Shown piece by piece: positions 57,138 to 64,000 of a stretch of DNA of 64,000 nt. Source of the DNA: CAZDCD01 sp964503885. GTDB lineage: Bacteria > Bacteroidota > Bacteroidia > Bacteroidales > UBA10428. The stretch's first letter is position 1. Each line of letters starts with the position of its first letter. The DNA is taken from assembly GCA_964503885.1 (NCBI GenBank), contig CAZDCD010000011.1, forward strand, positions 1 to 64,000, in the 5' to 3' direction. Made by a program: the position numbers and the translations under genes. The notes beneath the pieces are model-generated. The model searched no databases. It saw nothing but the letters and a program-made list of their open reading frames with translations, and had not been told where the DNA came from.

Positions 57138-57165
57138 GCTTCCTGGTTTCAATAACTCAGGAAGC
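57138..57165 (-). other. Hairpin between antiterminator gene and downstream locus
   Basis: GCTTCCTG and CAGGAAGC form an 8-bp perfect stem; inside it GTT/AAC adds three more pairs after a one-base bulge, with a 5-base loop. In the direction of transcription it is followed by TTTCAGATTTC, not a proper U-tract, so it resembles a pause or weak attenuator rather than a full terminator. It is the only notable structure between the NusG-paralog gene and the sugar genes. Confidence 0.5.
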
Positions 57166-57191
57166 GGGGCAATCTGAAAACATCCCTGCTC

Positions 57192-57728
57192 CTATCCCAC
57201 CAATTTCAGGTAATGCTGAGGTACATTAACCGACAGGCATTTATTGATCTCATCTACCCTGACAATCACCCGTTTCCTGTTTGAATAAAAGATCAATTCC
57301 CCGTCCATGCCTGTTAACGGTCCGGCAGTAATCATCACTTTCTGCCCTATTTGCATTGGCTGAGTCAGCTCCTCAGGTTCATAACCGTTCTCAACCAGTT
57401 TTTTTATAGTATTTATTTTTTTTTCAGACAATACCGCCGCTGTGCCTTCAAAAGTAATATACCGGATGACTCCGGGCACATATAGTACCTGATAATATTC
57501 TTTTAATGAGACATTTACAAACATATAACAACTAAACAGCGGTTCGGTTACTTTCTTTTTACGGTCGCTCCATTGTTTCAGTGTAGTCAGCAGCGGAAGG
57601 TAAGCCTCTATGTTATCTCGCTGCAATTCTCTGAAAATACTTTTTTCATGATGCGGCCTGGTATAGATAACATGCCATTTTTTCTGTATTCCAGATAGCG
57701 GGGGTATATGTGATATGCTCAATTCCAT
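57192..57728 (-). CDS. UpxY/RfaH-like NusG-family antiterminator
   Basis: 178 residues. NusG N-terminal domain (KKWHVIYTRPHHEKSIFRELQ, QWSDRKKKVTEPLFSCYMFV) and C-terminal KOW domain (GQKVMITAGPLTGMDGELIFY). Specialised NusG paralogs such as UpxY and RfaH load on RNA polymerase at capsule or O-antigen operons and prevent premature termination. In Bacteroides UpxY is usually the first gene; here it is third, after wza and wzc. The frame stays open for 38 codons after its TAG. Confidence 0.9.
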   Translation of the reverse strand: MELSISHIPPLSGIQKKWHVIYTRPHHEKSIFRELQRDNIEAYLPLLTTLKQWSDRKKKVTEPLFSCYMFVNVSLKEYYQVLYVPGVIRYITFEGTAAVLSEKKINTIKKLVENGYEPEELTQPMQIGQKVMITAGPLTGMDGELIFYSNRKRVIVRVDEINKCLSVNVPQHYLKLVG

Positions 57729-57749
57729 ACTTACCGGCAGATGAATCGT

Positions 57750-60107
57750 TTACTCTTTCTTATTATACCCGTATCCGTAACCGTACTGGTCCTGAAAATA
57801 CCTGTTATCATTCAGCACAGCGCATAAATTGTCTACATTTTTCTTTTTCAGGTCTTTTATGATCAGGGAGAAGACTCTTTTAAGCGTGCTGTTATACCGT
57901 GCCACAATAATTTTTATATCGGCAAAATCAAGCAACAGATAAGCATCACTCACCTGTGCCAGAGGGGTTGTATCGAGGATAATACATTCATAGTTATTTT
58001 TAAAACCCTCTATCATCGCCTGAAGGTTGCTCTGATCGAGCAATTCTATGGGATTTGGCGGAATGGGCCCTGATGGTATATAATCAAGCTTTTCATTTTT
58101 GGAATGGAGTACAATTTCATCCAGAACGGCTGTCCCGGTAAGGAATGAACTTATCCCCGCGTGCGATCCGTCACGGGCGGTAAAGTAATCAGAGGGTTTG
58201 CGAAGGTCGAAATCAAGAAGGAGCGTACGCCGTCCGAGTTGGGCATAACTCATGGCCAAATTCTTGGCAGTAAAAGATTTTCCTTCACCTTCAATACTCG
58301 AGGTAACCAGGATTACCTTCTTCCTCAAATTCCTGTACTGGATTTCAAGATTTGTCCGAAGTGTACGAAACGACTCGGTGATGTTCGATTTGGGATGATC
58401 AAATACCACGTTGTTGGTTTTTCTGCGGTTGTGAAGGATCTTACCCGTTACCGGGATATCCGACAATAATTCGAGGTCTTCCTGGGATTCAATTTTATTG
58501 TTTAAGGCACTGCGGATGAGTATGAACCCCACCGGAAGAAATAATCCTAAAAACAATGCCACAATGTAATTCATCTTTTTATTCGGGAATACGGGACGTA
58601 TCCCTTCCATTTTGGCAGGTTCAATAATAATATTGTCCGGCATATTACTGGCTTGTGTGATCTTTGCTTCAGCCCGCTTTTCCAGCAGGTAATTGTAAAT
58701 GGCGTCGTTAAGCCGGTACTTGCGTTCGATGCCCCCAAGCTGCCGCTGAGTGCCCGGTAACCGGTTGATCTGGGATTCGATCTTCCGTACCCGTTTGTTC
58801 ATCTCATCAATTGAAATTTCGGTGGTTTTTCTTACTGCCGAAATATTCTCAGAAATGGTACTTCTTGTATTTTCAATCTGAATTTCTAATTTCTGGACCA
58901 ACGGGTTCTTTTCCTGACGGTTTTGTATCAGGTTCGTTCGCTGGGCCTGTGCAGCAATGAGTTCAGACATAAGGTTATTCAGCAGTTGATCCTGTATTCC
59001 CATTGAAGCCGGAACGATCATATTTGAGAAATCGTTATTTTTACTGATATAATCAGCCACATAATCGTAATACCGTTTTCGTGTCACCAGTTCAGCAAGC
59101 TGGTTCTGCAGGTCGATATATTGTTCGTATATCCCGGTTGCCTGTTCTGTGACATTCAGAAGCTGGTTCGATGCACGGAAACTCTGCAGGTTATCTTCAG
59201 CCTGGTTGAGTGATTCTGAAATCTCACTCAGTTGTTTATCGATATAATCGATGGTAATGTTTGCAATATGATTTTTTTGTTCAAGGTTCTGCTGAGAATA
59301 AACATCCATAATCCCGTTCACAACATCCTTGCCTTTGGACAGGGAAGCCGATTTAAGCGCTATTTCAACAACAGTGGCATTTTTATCAATGATCTTATAC
59401 TGTACCTTTTTTTTATATCTATCAGTCATTGAAGGCAGATCATTGAAATTAAAACCATATTTCTGCTCTGAATCCAGATACTTGAGTTTGGCAGAGTCTA
59501 ATTGAATGATGAAGGCCATTTCAGGGGTTTCGATCAGCTCGCCGAACTTTCCACTCATTTCATAGTTCCATTTTTTCTGTTCTCCGAAATATTCATTTTT
59601 GTCGAGCTTTTTAAAAATGGCTTTCTTTGATTTGGCACTGATAAAAAAATTGGCGTCGTCCTGAATAGTAATGTAAAAGAATACGTTTACCGGTTGCACA
59701 TGGTCTTGCATCAGCCAGACCTTAAAAGGCATTTCCTTATATGTATCGATTTTATTAAATCCTGACTTCTTAAAATAATGTATCGTAAGATCGAGGTTCC
59801 GAATTGTTTGTTCGATTACCGGAGATGATTTAAGAACCCAAAGTTCATTTTCAAAATTCTGATTTCTACCAAAAATATTGCTGTTGAGAAAATCATTCAT
59901 ATTGGTATTCCGGCTGCTCTGATCTTCCTTAATGAGTATGGAAGCAGAAACTTTGTATAAAGGTGTTATATAATGGTTCACCAGGAAAGCGATCCCGACA
60001 GCAATGATTATGCAGACCAGAATGGTTTTGATGTTTCTTTTAAAGAGTTCGAACAGCTTTTTCAGGTCGTTATTTTCCTGCAATGCAACTTTTTGGGGTT
60101 GTACCAT
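57750..60107 (-). CDS. wzc: Wzc-like polysaccharide co-polymerase and tyrosine autokinase
   Basis: 785 residues. Inner-membrane protein with helices near 35-53 and about 525-545 enclosing a periplasmic Wzz/coiled-coil domain (EISESLNQAEDNLQSFRAS, INRLPGTQRQLGG with the GNVR-type motif region). The cytoplasmic BY-kinase domain has Walker A SSIEGEGKSFTA (about 605-612), Walker A' LLLDFDLRKPS and Walker B ECIILDTTP (about 710), then a Tyr-rich tail (QDQYGYGYGYNKKE) that is the autophosphorylation cluster. It controls chain length and export with Wza, encoded 27 bp upstream. Confidence 0.95.
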   Translation of the reverse strand: MVQPQKVALQENNDLKKLFELFKRNIKTILVCIIIAVGIAFLVNHYITPLYKVSASILIKEDQSSRNTNMNDFLNSNIFGRNQNFENELWVLKSSPVIEQTIRNLDLTIHYFKKSGFNKIDTYKEMPFKVWLMQDHVQPVNVFFYITIQDDANFFISAKSKKAIFKKLDKNEYFGEQKKWNYEMSGKFGELIETPEMAFIIQLDSAKLKYLDSEQKYGFNFNDLPSMTDRYKKKVQYKIIDKNATVVEIALKSASLSKGKDVVNGIMDVYSQQNLEQKNHIANITIDYIDKQLSEISESLNQAEDNLQSFRASNQLLNVTEQATGIYEQYIDLQNQLAELVTRKRYYDYVADYISKNNDFSNMIVPASMGIQDQLLNNLMSELIAAQAQRTNLIQNRQEKNPLVQKLEIQIENTRSTISENISAVRKTTEISIDEMNKRVRKIESQINRLPGTQRQLGGIERKYRLNDAIYNYLLEKRAEAKITQASNMPDNIIIEPAKMEGIRPVFPNKKMNYIVALFLGLFLPVGFILIRSALNNKIESQEDLELLSDIPVTGKILHNRRKTNNVVFDHPKSNITESFRTLRTNLEIQYRNLRKKVILVTSSIEGEGKSFTAKNLAMSYAQLGRRTLLLDFDLRKPSDYFTARDGSHAGISSFLTGTAVLDEIVLHSKNEKLDYIPSGPIPPNPIELLDQSNLQAMIEGFKNNYECIILDTTPLAQVSDAYLLLDFADIKIIVARYNSTLKRVFSLIIKDLKKKNVDNLCAVLNDNRYFQDQYGYGYGYNKKE

Positions 60108-60134
60108 GGTCCTATGTTTATTTTGGATTAATTT

Positions 60135-60944
60135 TTAGAATACGCTGTATAACAAAATACCAGTAGTAATTGTTGAAATGATCACAGCATATGGGAATTC
60201 CCTCATACCCCATACCCGTTTGCGAAGAGGTTTTACATAGATCATATCATTCGGTTGGACATAATAATATTCAGAAGCTAAAATATCGGGCTCCGTCAGA
60301 TCGAGGTCAACACAAAAGTTTTTCCCATTTTCATTCCTTGTAAGAATTACCCTGGTACGGTTGCCGTAATCTGTAATATCTCCTGCCAGTCCTAACGCAT
60401 CATATACGCTAAGTTTGTCCTGTGAAAATGCGTAATGGCCGGGATTTCGAACTTCGCCGAGAACCGAAATATACCGGTTTACCAGTTTCACAGAAACCAC
60501 CGGCTCATTTAAAATAAATTCCAGCGAATCTTCTAAAATCCCGCTGACCTGGGTCAGGGTCTTGTCAGTCACCAGAATTTTCCCCAGGACAGGCAACTGT
60601 AAATAGCCTTCCTTATTGATATGATGAGATATCAGAGAAGCACCGTAGGGATTTATAGACCCCATGTACAACGACTGCATGGCACTGGCGCTTGAGAAAA
60701 CATTCAGGGCGGCATCGTCGAGACTGCTGATCTGAATATACAGCTCGTCTCCGGCTTTTAGCCGGTATTCATCCGTTTTTGCTTCGGTGAATTCTTTTGT
60801 TCCTTTCTTTTTGAAATTCAGGTATTCTACATTCCGCTGAGTTACACACGATGAAAAGAACACGATAAGGGAGGTTATGGCTATTACCGGTAAATTTTTA
60901 CCCCTGAAGAATAATAAATTCACACTTTTAGTGGTTAACTTCAT
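60135..60944 (-). CDS. wza: Wza-like outer-membrane polysaccharide export lipoprotein
   Basis: The ATG at 60944 gives 269 residues and a lipoprotein signal (AITSLIVFFSSC, lipid-bearing Cys at about residue 32). An ATG at 60971 is in frame but would start at or before the predicted transcription start. The poly-export domain (DEYRLKAGDELYIQISSLDD) and SLBB-type domain (ISVLGEVRNPGHYAFSQDKLSVYDALGLAGDITDYGNRTRVIL) are clear; a hydrophobic C-terminus (VIISTITTGILLYSVF) follows. Together with Wzc it forms the envelope-spanning export channel. First gene of the leftward locus. Confidence 0.93.
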   Translation of the reverse strand: MKLTTKSVNLLFFRGKNLPVIAITSLIVFFSSCVTQRNVEYLNFKKKGTKEFTEAKTDEYRLKAGDELYIQISSLDDAALNVFSSASAMQSLYMGSINPYGASLISHHINKEGYLQLPVLGKILVTDKTLTQVSGILEDSLEFILNEPVVSVKLVNRYISVLGEVRNPGHYAFSQDKLSVYDALGLAGDITDYGNRTRVILTRNENGKNFCVDLDLTEPDILASEYYYVQPNDMIYVKPLRKRVWGMREFPYAVIISTITTGILLYSVF

Positions 60945-60979
60945 AATAATTATAGGGTTTAGAGTGTACATCGAACATA

Positions 60980-60987
60980 CAAATATA
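60980..60987 (-). promoter_or_regulatory. Candidate -7 element for the capsule operon
   Basis: TATATTTG on the minus strand is an exact TAnnTTTG match, giving a start near 60973 and a leader of about 29 nt to the ATG at 60944. No TTTG-like -33 box is at standard spacing, so it may depend on an activator or be weak. Confidence 0.4.
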
Positions 60988-61368
60988 TCCTAAATTTTGG
61001 TTACTAGTTAGCTCTTTTGGTTAAGGTTGTCAATTATTAGGTCAACCCCGAATATGACTTGACCAACGCGATTATTGATCTTAAAATGGCGGAAATCCTG
61101 TTTTTCAAGAATTTCGTCATTACCGGCTGAATGCCAGTATTGAGCCCTGCTGTATCATTGAATAGGAATGCGTGCAGATTATCTTTTTCTGTGACATCAC
61201 GGTGGAGTTTATCCAAAATCAGGCAGGCTTTTTCCCCTGGTAAGATATTATCTGGTCATCCCGGCTTTTAACCGGATAGCTATTAAATGTGCCATTTTTT
61301 TCATAAGTTTGATCCTGAAATACCGATGGTTCAAAACAGCGTGAGAACAATTCGGATCACAACATGTT
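60988..61368. other. Divergent intergenic region upstream of wza
   Basis: About 380 bp between the leftward polysaccharide locus and the rightward lipoprotein gene. No ORF of coding character. TAAGTTTG at 61304-61311 is a plus-strand -7 match for the lipoprotein gene without a clear -33 box. I found no pair of inverted repeats of the kind that flank invertible capsule promoters. Confidence 0.35.
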
Positions 61369-62223
61369 ATGAAAAAAGCAGCATATTTCATGATCGCGCT
61401 TATGGTCTTTTCTTGTTGCAAAACCAAAGAGGATATGAATAAAAATGTCGATATTATTTTTTTGCATCACAGTACAGGCAAGCTGGTATGGGATGGCGCC
61501 AGGCCGTCAATCGTAACCAGGGTGATCAATAAATTCCTGCCCTCCGGGTATAAAATGGCACTTGTTCCCAGGCTGATCAGGCAATACAACAAGAAACATA
61601 ACACGAATTATACCATTGAAAATACCTATTTCCCGAAGCCGGCACCATATGGCTGGAATAATTTCCCCTATGATTATTACAACATCTGGGTAGCTCATGC
61701 AGGTGACAAACCCTACAAAGATGAACCTACACTTGAAATCCTGACTAAAAAATATCAGGTTATCGTCTGGAAACACTGTTTTCCGGTAAGCGGCATTGAG
61801 GAAGATACGGGTACTCCTGACATGAACTCAGATATAAAGAGTATTGAAAATTATACCCTGCAATATGAAACTTTAAAGAAAAAGATGAAGGAGTTCCCGG
61901 ATACAAAGTTTATTGTATGGACCGGGCCGGCACTTCCTGAAAATGCAACCAAACCTGAAAGCGCGAAAAGGGCCGATGCTTTTTTCAAATGGGTAAAAAA
62001 CGACTGGGATGAGCCCGGAGATAACATATTTATTTGGGATTTCAGAACAATTGAAACGGATGGCGGATTATACTTGCCCGACAATTTCGGCCTTTCTCCG
62101 GGCGATTCCCACCCCAACGGGAAAATTACCGTCAAAGCTGCCACATTACTTGTAAACAGAATTACAGATGTGATCGAGAACGACGGCCTTAAAACTGATA
62201 TTCAGGGAAATCCTGTCCGGTAA
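61369..62223 (+). CDS. SGNH-like lipoprotein, possible glycan esterase
   Basis: 284 residues with a lipoprotein signal (YFMIALMVFSCC, Cys16 or Cys17). The mature part begins VDIIFLHHSTGKLVWDG, with Ser35 in a position like the SGNH/GDSL block I serine, and ends with SPGDSHPNGK, an Asp-x-His pair (Asp246, His248) as in block V. The pattern fits an SGNH-type hydrolase, though blocks II and III are not clear. Being divergent from wza and next to a beta-helix protein, it may deacylate or tailor the exported polysaccharide. A non-enzymatic lipoprotein is also possible. Confidence 0.55.
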   Translation: MKKAAYFMIALMVFSCCKTKEDMNKNVDIIFLHHSTGKLVWDGARPSIVTRVINKFLPSGYKMALVPRLIRQYNKKHNTNYTIENTYFPKPAPYGWNNFPYDYYNIWVAHAGDKPYKDEPTLEILTKKYQVIVWKHCFPVSGIEEDTGTPDMNSDIKSIENYTLQYETLKKKMKEFPDTKFIVWTGPALPENATKPESAKRADAFFKWVKNDWDEPGDNIFIWDFRTIETDGGLYLPDNFGLSPGDSHPNGKITVKAATLLVNRITDVIENDGLKTDIQGNPVR

Positions 62224-62320
62224 CTGCCGGAGGATAATTATATCATAACCGGCTAAAGGATATAATTAAACACTGTTTTGTTCGTTATAGAATTCTGGAT
62301 ATTTAACATATCATCGGGAA

Positions 62321-64000
62321 ATGATGAGATCAAATCATTTTGCACTGGTATTCAGTGTTTTGACGACTACCTTTTTAGTTGTTAATAACAGCCTCCTGAT
62401 GGCTGAAATGCACTGTCTGGATTCAAAAACAACTGCGTCTGAAAAAGACAATTCAGTACCGGTGAATTCAACTGTTACCGGTAAAACATATTATATTTCC
62501 ACCAGTGGCAATGATCGTAATGCGGGAAGTATCAATGCACCGTTCGCCACCCTTCAGAAGGCCGCGAATACGGTTGGGGCAGGTGATATCGTATACATCC
62601 GTGGAGGAATTTACTTTGATGAAGCAGAATTTTATACCTCCGGAATTCCCGGCTCACCTATTAGAATTCTTGCTTATCCTTCTGAATACCCGATACTTGA
62701 CGGAAATAACTATACACGACCGGGCGGTCAATATACACCACTTTTGATGGTATCAGGTGATTATGTATCCGTATCGGACCTCGAGGTGAGGTATTCATCA
62801 GGTATGGGAGTCTGTCTGAGCGGAAAACATGATACGGCCGATAATATACGTTCCCACCACAATATGGAAAACGGGATCCTGATTACCGGTGACTATGGAG
62901 TAGTCCAGTACTGTAATGTGTATTCAAACTGCATGAGCAATTATGGCGGTACCGCCCCGATGAATTCTACCGGATTATCTGCCGCAAGACATCCAAACTA
63001 TGCAACAATACGAAAAAACAAGGTATATGATAACTGGGGTGAAGGATTATCAACCTTCGAAGCAAACGGCATAACCATTCAGGATAATACCGTATATGAC
63101 AACTGGTCTGCGAATGTTTACATTTCAGATGTTACCAACGTCGTGTTCGAGCGCAATCTTGTGTATACAACCCGCCTGATGAACAACGGCTCACAAGTTG
63201 GAATAATGCTCGGAGATGAAGTATACTCTCCTGCTTCAGCCAACATTATCATAATAAACAATATTTCTTATAGCAATAAAAGAAATTTTTACTGGTGGCA
63301 AGGCCTTCAGGGTGGAGGCATGAACAATGTGCTGATTGCAAACAATACTTTTGTGAACAGTACTGAAGTGGCAGGAGTCCAGATCAATGACGGTACTCAT
63401 AGAAATGTGCTGTTTGAAAATAATATTGTTGAGCAGGATGGAGGATTGCCGGTAATTTTGACGGTATCCAATCAGGGACTGCATTATATAAATAATCTAT
63501 GGTCAAAATCACCGGGTTCGGCAGCTTCAGGAACCGGTGACATTATCGGCGATCCTAAACTGTGGAAGAATGGAGAATCATATCGCGCCAACTGGTTTAA
63601 ATTAGACAGCGTGTCACCTGCCATAAATAAAGGCATTGAGGTTAGTCCGGTAACCACCGATTTTGAGCTCACACCCAGACCACAGTATAAAGCATATGAT
63701 ATAGGGGCGTTTGAATACCGGACATCGGGAACTAGTAATCTGGCGCCATCCATACTCCAGACAGAAGATAAGGCGAAACTCGTAATCTATCCTAATCCTT
63801 CAGACGGTATTTTTGATATGCGCTTTACGGGTGATGCCAGACAAACTTTAAGAATAGCCCTCACTGATATGACCGGAAAAATTGTTTTTAAAGAAAACAT
63901 TATATGCCAGAACGGTGACTTTTCGAGGCATTTTGACCTCTCTTACCTTAAAAATGGATTGTATATTATGAGCCTGGTATCAGGGCTCAATGTTTATACC
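62321..64000 (+). CDS. Right-handed beta-helix protein with T9SS sorting domain, 3' end missing
   Basis: Open from the ATG at 62321 to the window edge (560 codons). After an N-terminal hydrophobic signal (ALVFSVLTTTFLVVNNSLLMA) comes a DUF1565-type start (TYYISTSGNDRNAGSINAPFATLQKAA), then parallel beta-helix repeats rich in Asn (IRKNKVYDNWGEGLST, IQDNTVYDNWSANVYI, IANNTFVNS). From about residue 485 it has a type A T9SS C-terminal domain (KLVIYPNPSDGIFD ... LKNGLYIMSLVSG), missing only perhaps ten residues. Such folds include polysaccharide lyases and surface adhesins; no catalytic residues were identified. Its place next to the capsule export genes suggests contact with the polymer. Confidence 0.88.
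   Translation, partial: MMRSNHFALVFSVLTTTFLVVNNSLLMAEMHCLDSKTTASEKDNSVPVNSTVTGKTYYISTSGNDRNAGSINAPFATLQKAANTVGAGDIVYIRGGIYFDEAEFYTSGIPGSPIRILAYPSEYPILDGNNYTRPGGQYTPLLMVSGDYVSVSDLEVRYSSGMGVCLSGKHDTADNIRSHHNMENGILITGDYGVVQYCNVYSNCMSNYGGTAPMNSTGLSAARHPNYATIRKNKVYDNWGEGLSTFEANGITIQDNTVYDNWSANVYISDVTNVVFERNLVYTTRLMNNGSQVGIMLGDEVYSPASANIIIINNISYSNKRNFYWWQGLQGGGMNNVLIANNTFVNSTEVAGVQINDGTHRNVLFENNIVEQDGGLPVILTVSNQGLHYINNLWSKSPGSAASGTGDIIGDPKLWKNGESYRANWFKLDSVSPAINKGIEVSPVTTDFELTPRPQYKAYDIGAFEYRTSGTSNLAPSILQTEDKAKLVIYPNPSDGIFDMRFTGDARQTLRIALTDMTGKIVFKENIICQNGDFSRHFDLSYLKNGLYIMSLVSGLNVYT

Noticed and set aside
57138..57165. Rho-independent terminator after the antiterminator gene
   Set aside because: The stem is good but no U-tract follows in the direction of transcription, so it is listed as a hairpin of unknown role.
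60988..61368. tRNA, riboswitch or invertible element upstream of wza
   Set aside because: I looked for a clover-leaf, a conserved leader fold and paired inverted repeats and found none convincing by eye.

Overview
The window looks like chromosome of a Bacteroidota bacterium, most likely Bacteroidales-like and not one I can name. The support is a type IX secretion system (T9SS) gene set (PorP/SprF, the DUF5103 plug protein, T9SS type A and type B C-terminal sorting domains), Na+-translocating NADH:quinone reductase (Nqr), a Wzi-type capsule assembly protein, an UpxY/NusG-like antiterminator, and several Bacteroidota-type promoters (-33 TTTG-like, -7 TAnnTTTG). I see no rRNA, tRNA, CRISPR array, insertion sequence or phage.

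Layout. (1) 1-9.8 kb: two very large secreted surface proteins are transcribed divergently (one runs off the left edge). The rightward one carries about 15 PKD-like repeats and a type B sorting domain, and is followed by a PorP/SprF outer-membrane partner. (2) 10.1-15.7 kb: an OmpH-like periplasmic protein, a GT2 glycosyltransferase, a DivIC/FtsB-like division protein, P5C dehydrogenase and the T9SS plug-type protein. (3) 15.8-22.9 kb: a complete nqrABCDEF operon followed by apbE, whose product attaches FMN to NqrB and NqrC. (4) 22.9-28.9 kb: plsY, GTP-type PEP carboxykinase and pyruvate phosphate dikinase, with a strong bidirectional terminator between the last two. (5) 28.9-35.9 kb: an AT-rich stretch with an orphan acyltransferase, xerD, a Wzi-family gene, an unusual chimeric sugar transferase and a metallophosphoesterase. 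(6) 36-61 kb: a long leftward exopolysaccharide/capsule locus of about 21 genes. (7) 61.4-64 kb: a rightward SGNH-like lipoprotein and a T9SS-sorted beta-helix protein that runs off the right edge.

The polysaccharide locus is a Wzx/Wzy-type pathway. Wza (export) and Wzc (co-polymerase/tyrosine kinase) come first, then an UpxY-like NusG paralog, then an acyltransferase, Wzx flippase, asparagine-synthase-like amidotransferase, Wzy polymerase, four GT4 glycosyltransferases, several left-handed beta-helix (LbH) and GNAT acyltransferases, two DegT-fold PLP proteins, a PglC-like phosphoglycosyl transferase and a CapD/PglF-like 4,6-dehydratase. Dehydratase, aminotransferase, acetyltransferases and PglC-like transferase together suggest that the repeat unit starts with a 4-amino-4,6-dideoxy-HexNAc sugar such as bacillosamine (inference).

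The least conventional items are: a fusion of a catalytically doubtful formyltransferase-like domain to a GINT1-like beta-propeller; a PLP enzyme with a membrane-like insertion; a sugar transferase whose membrane anchor is replaced by a methyltransferase-like domain; a hairpin and in-frame open stretch just after the antiterminator gene; and a 41-bp inverted repeat between the giant PKD gene and porP/sprF. I did not find a clear-cut wholly new system; these are the leads I would follow.
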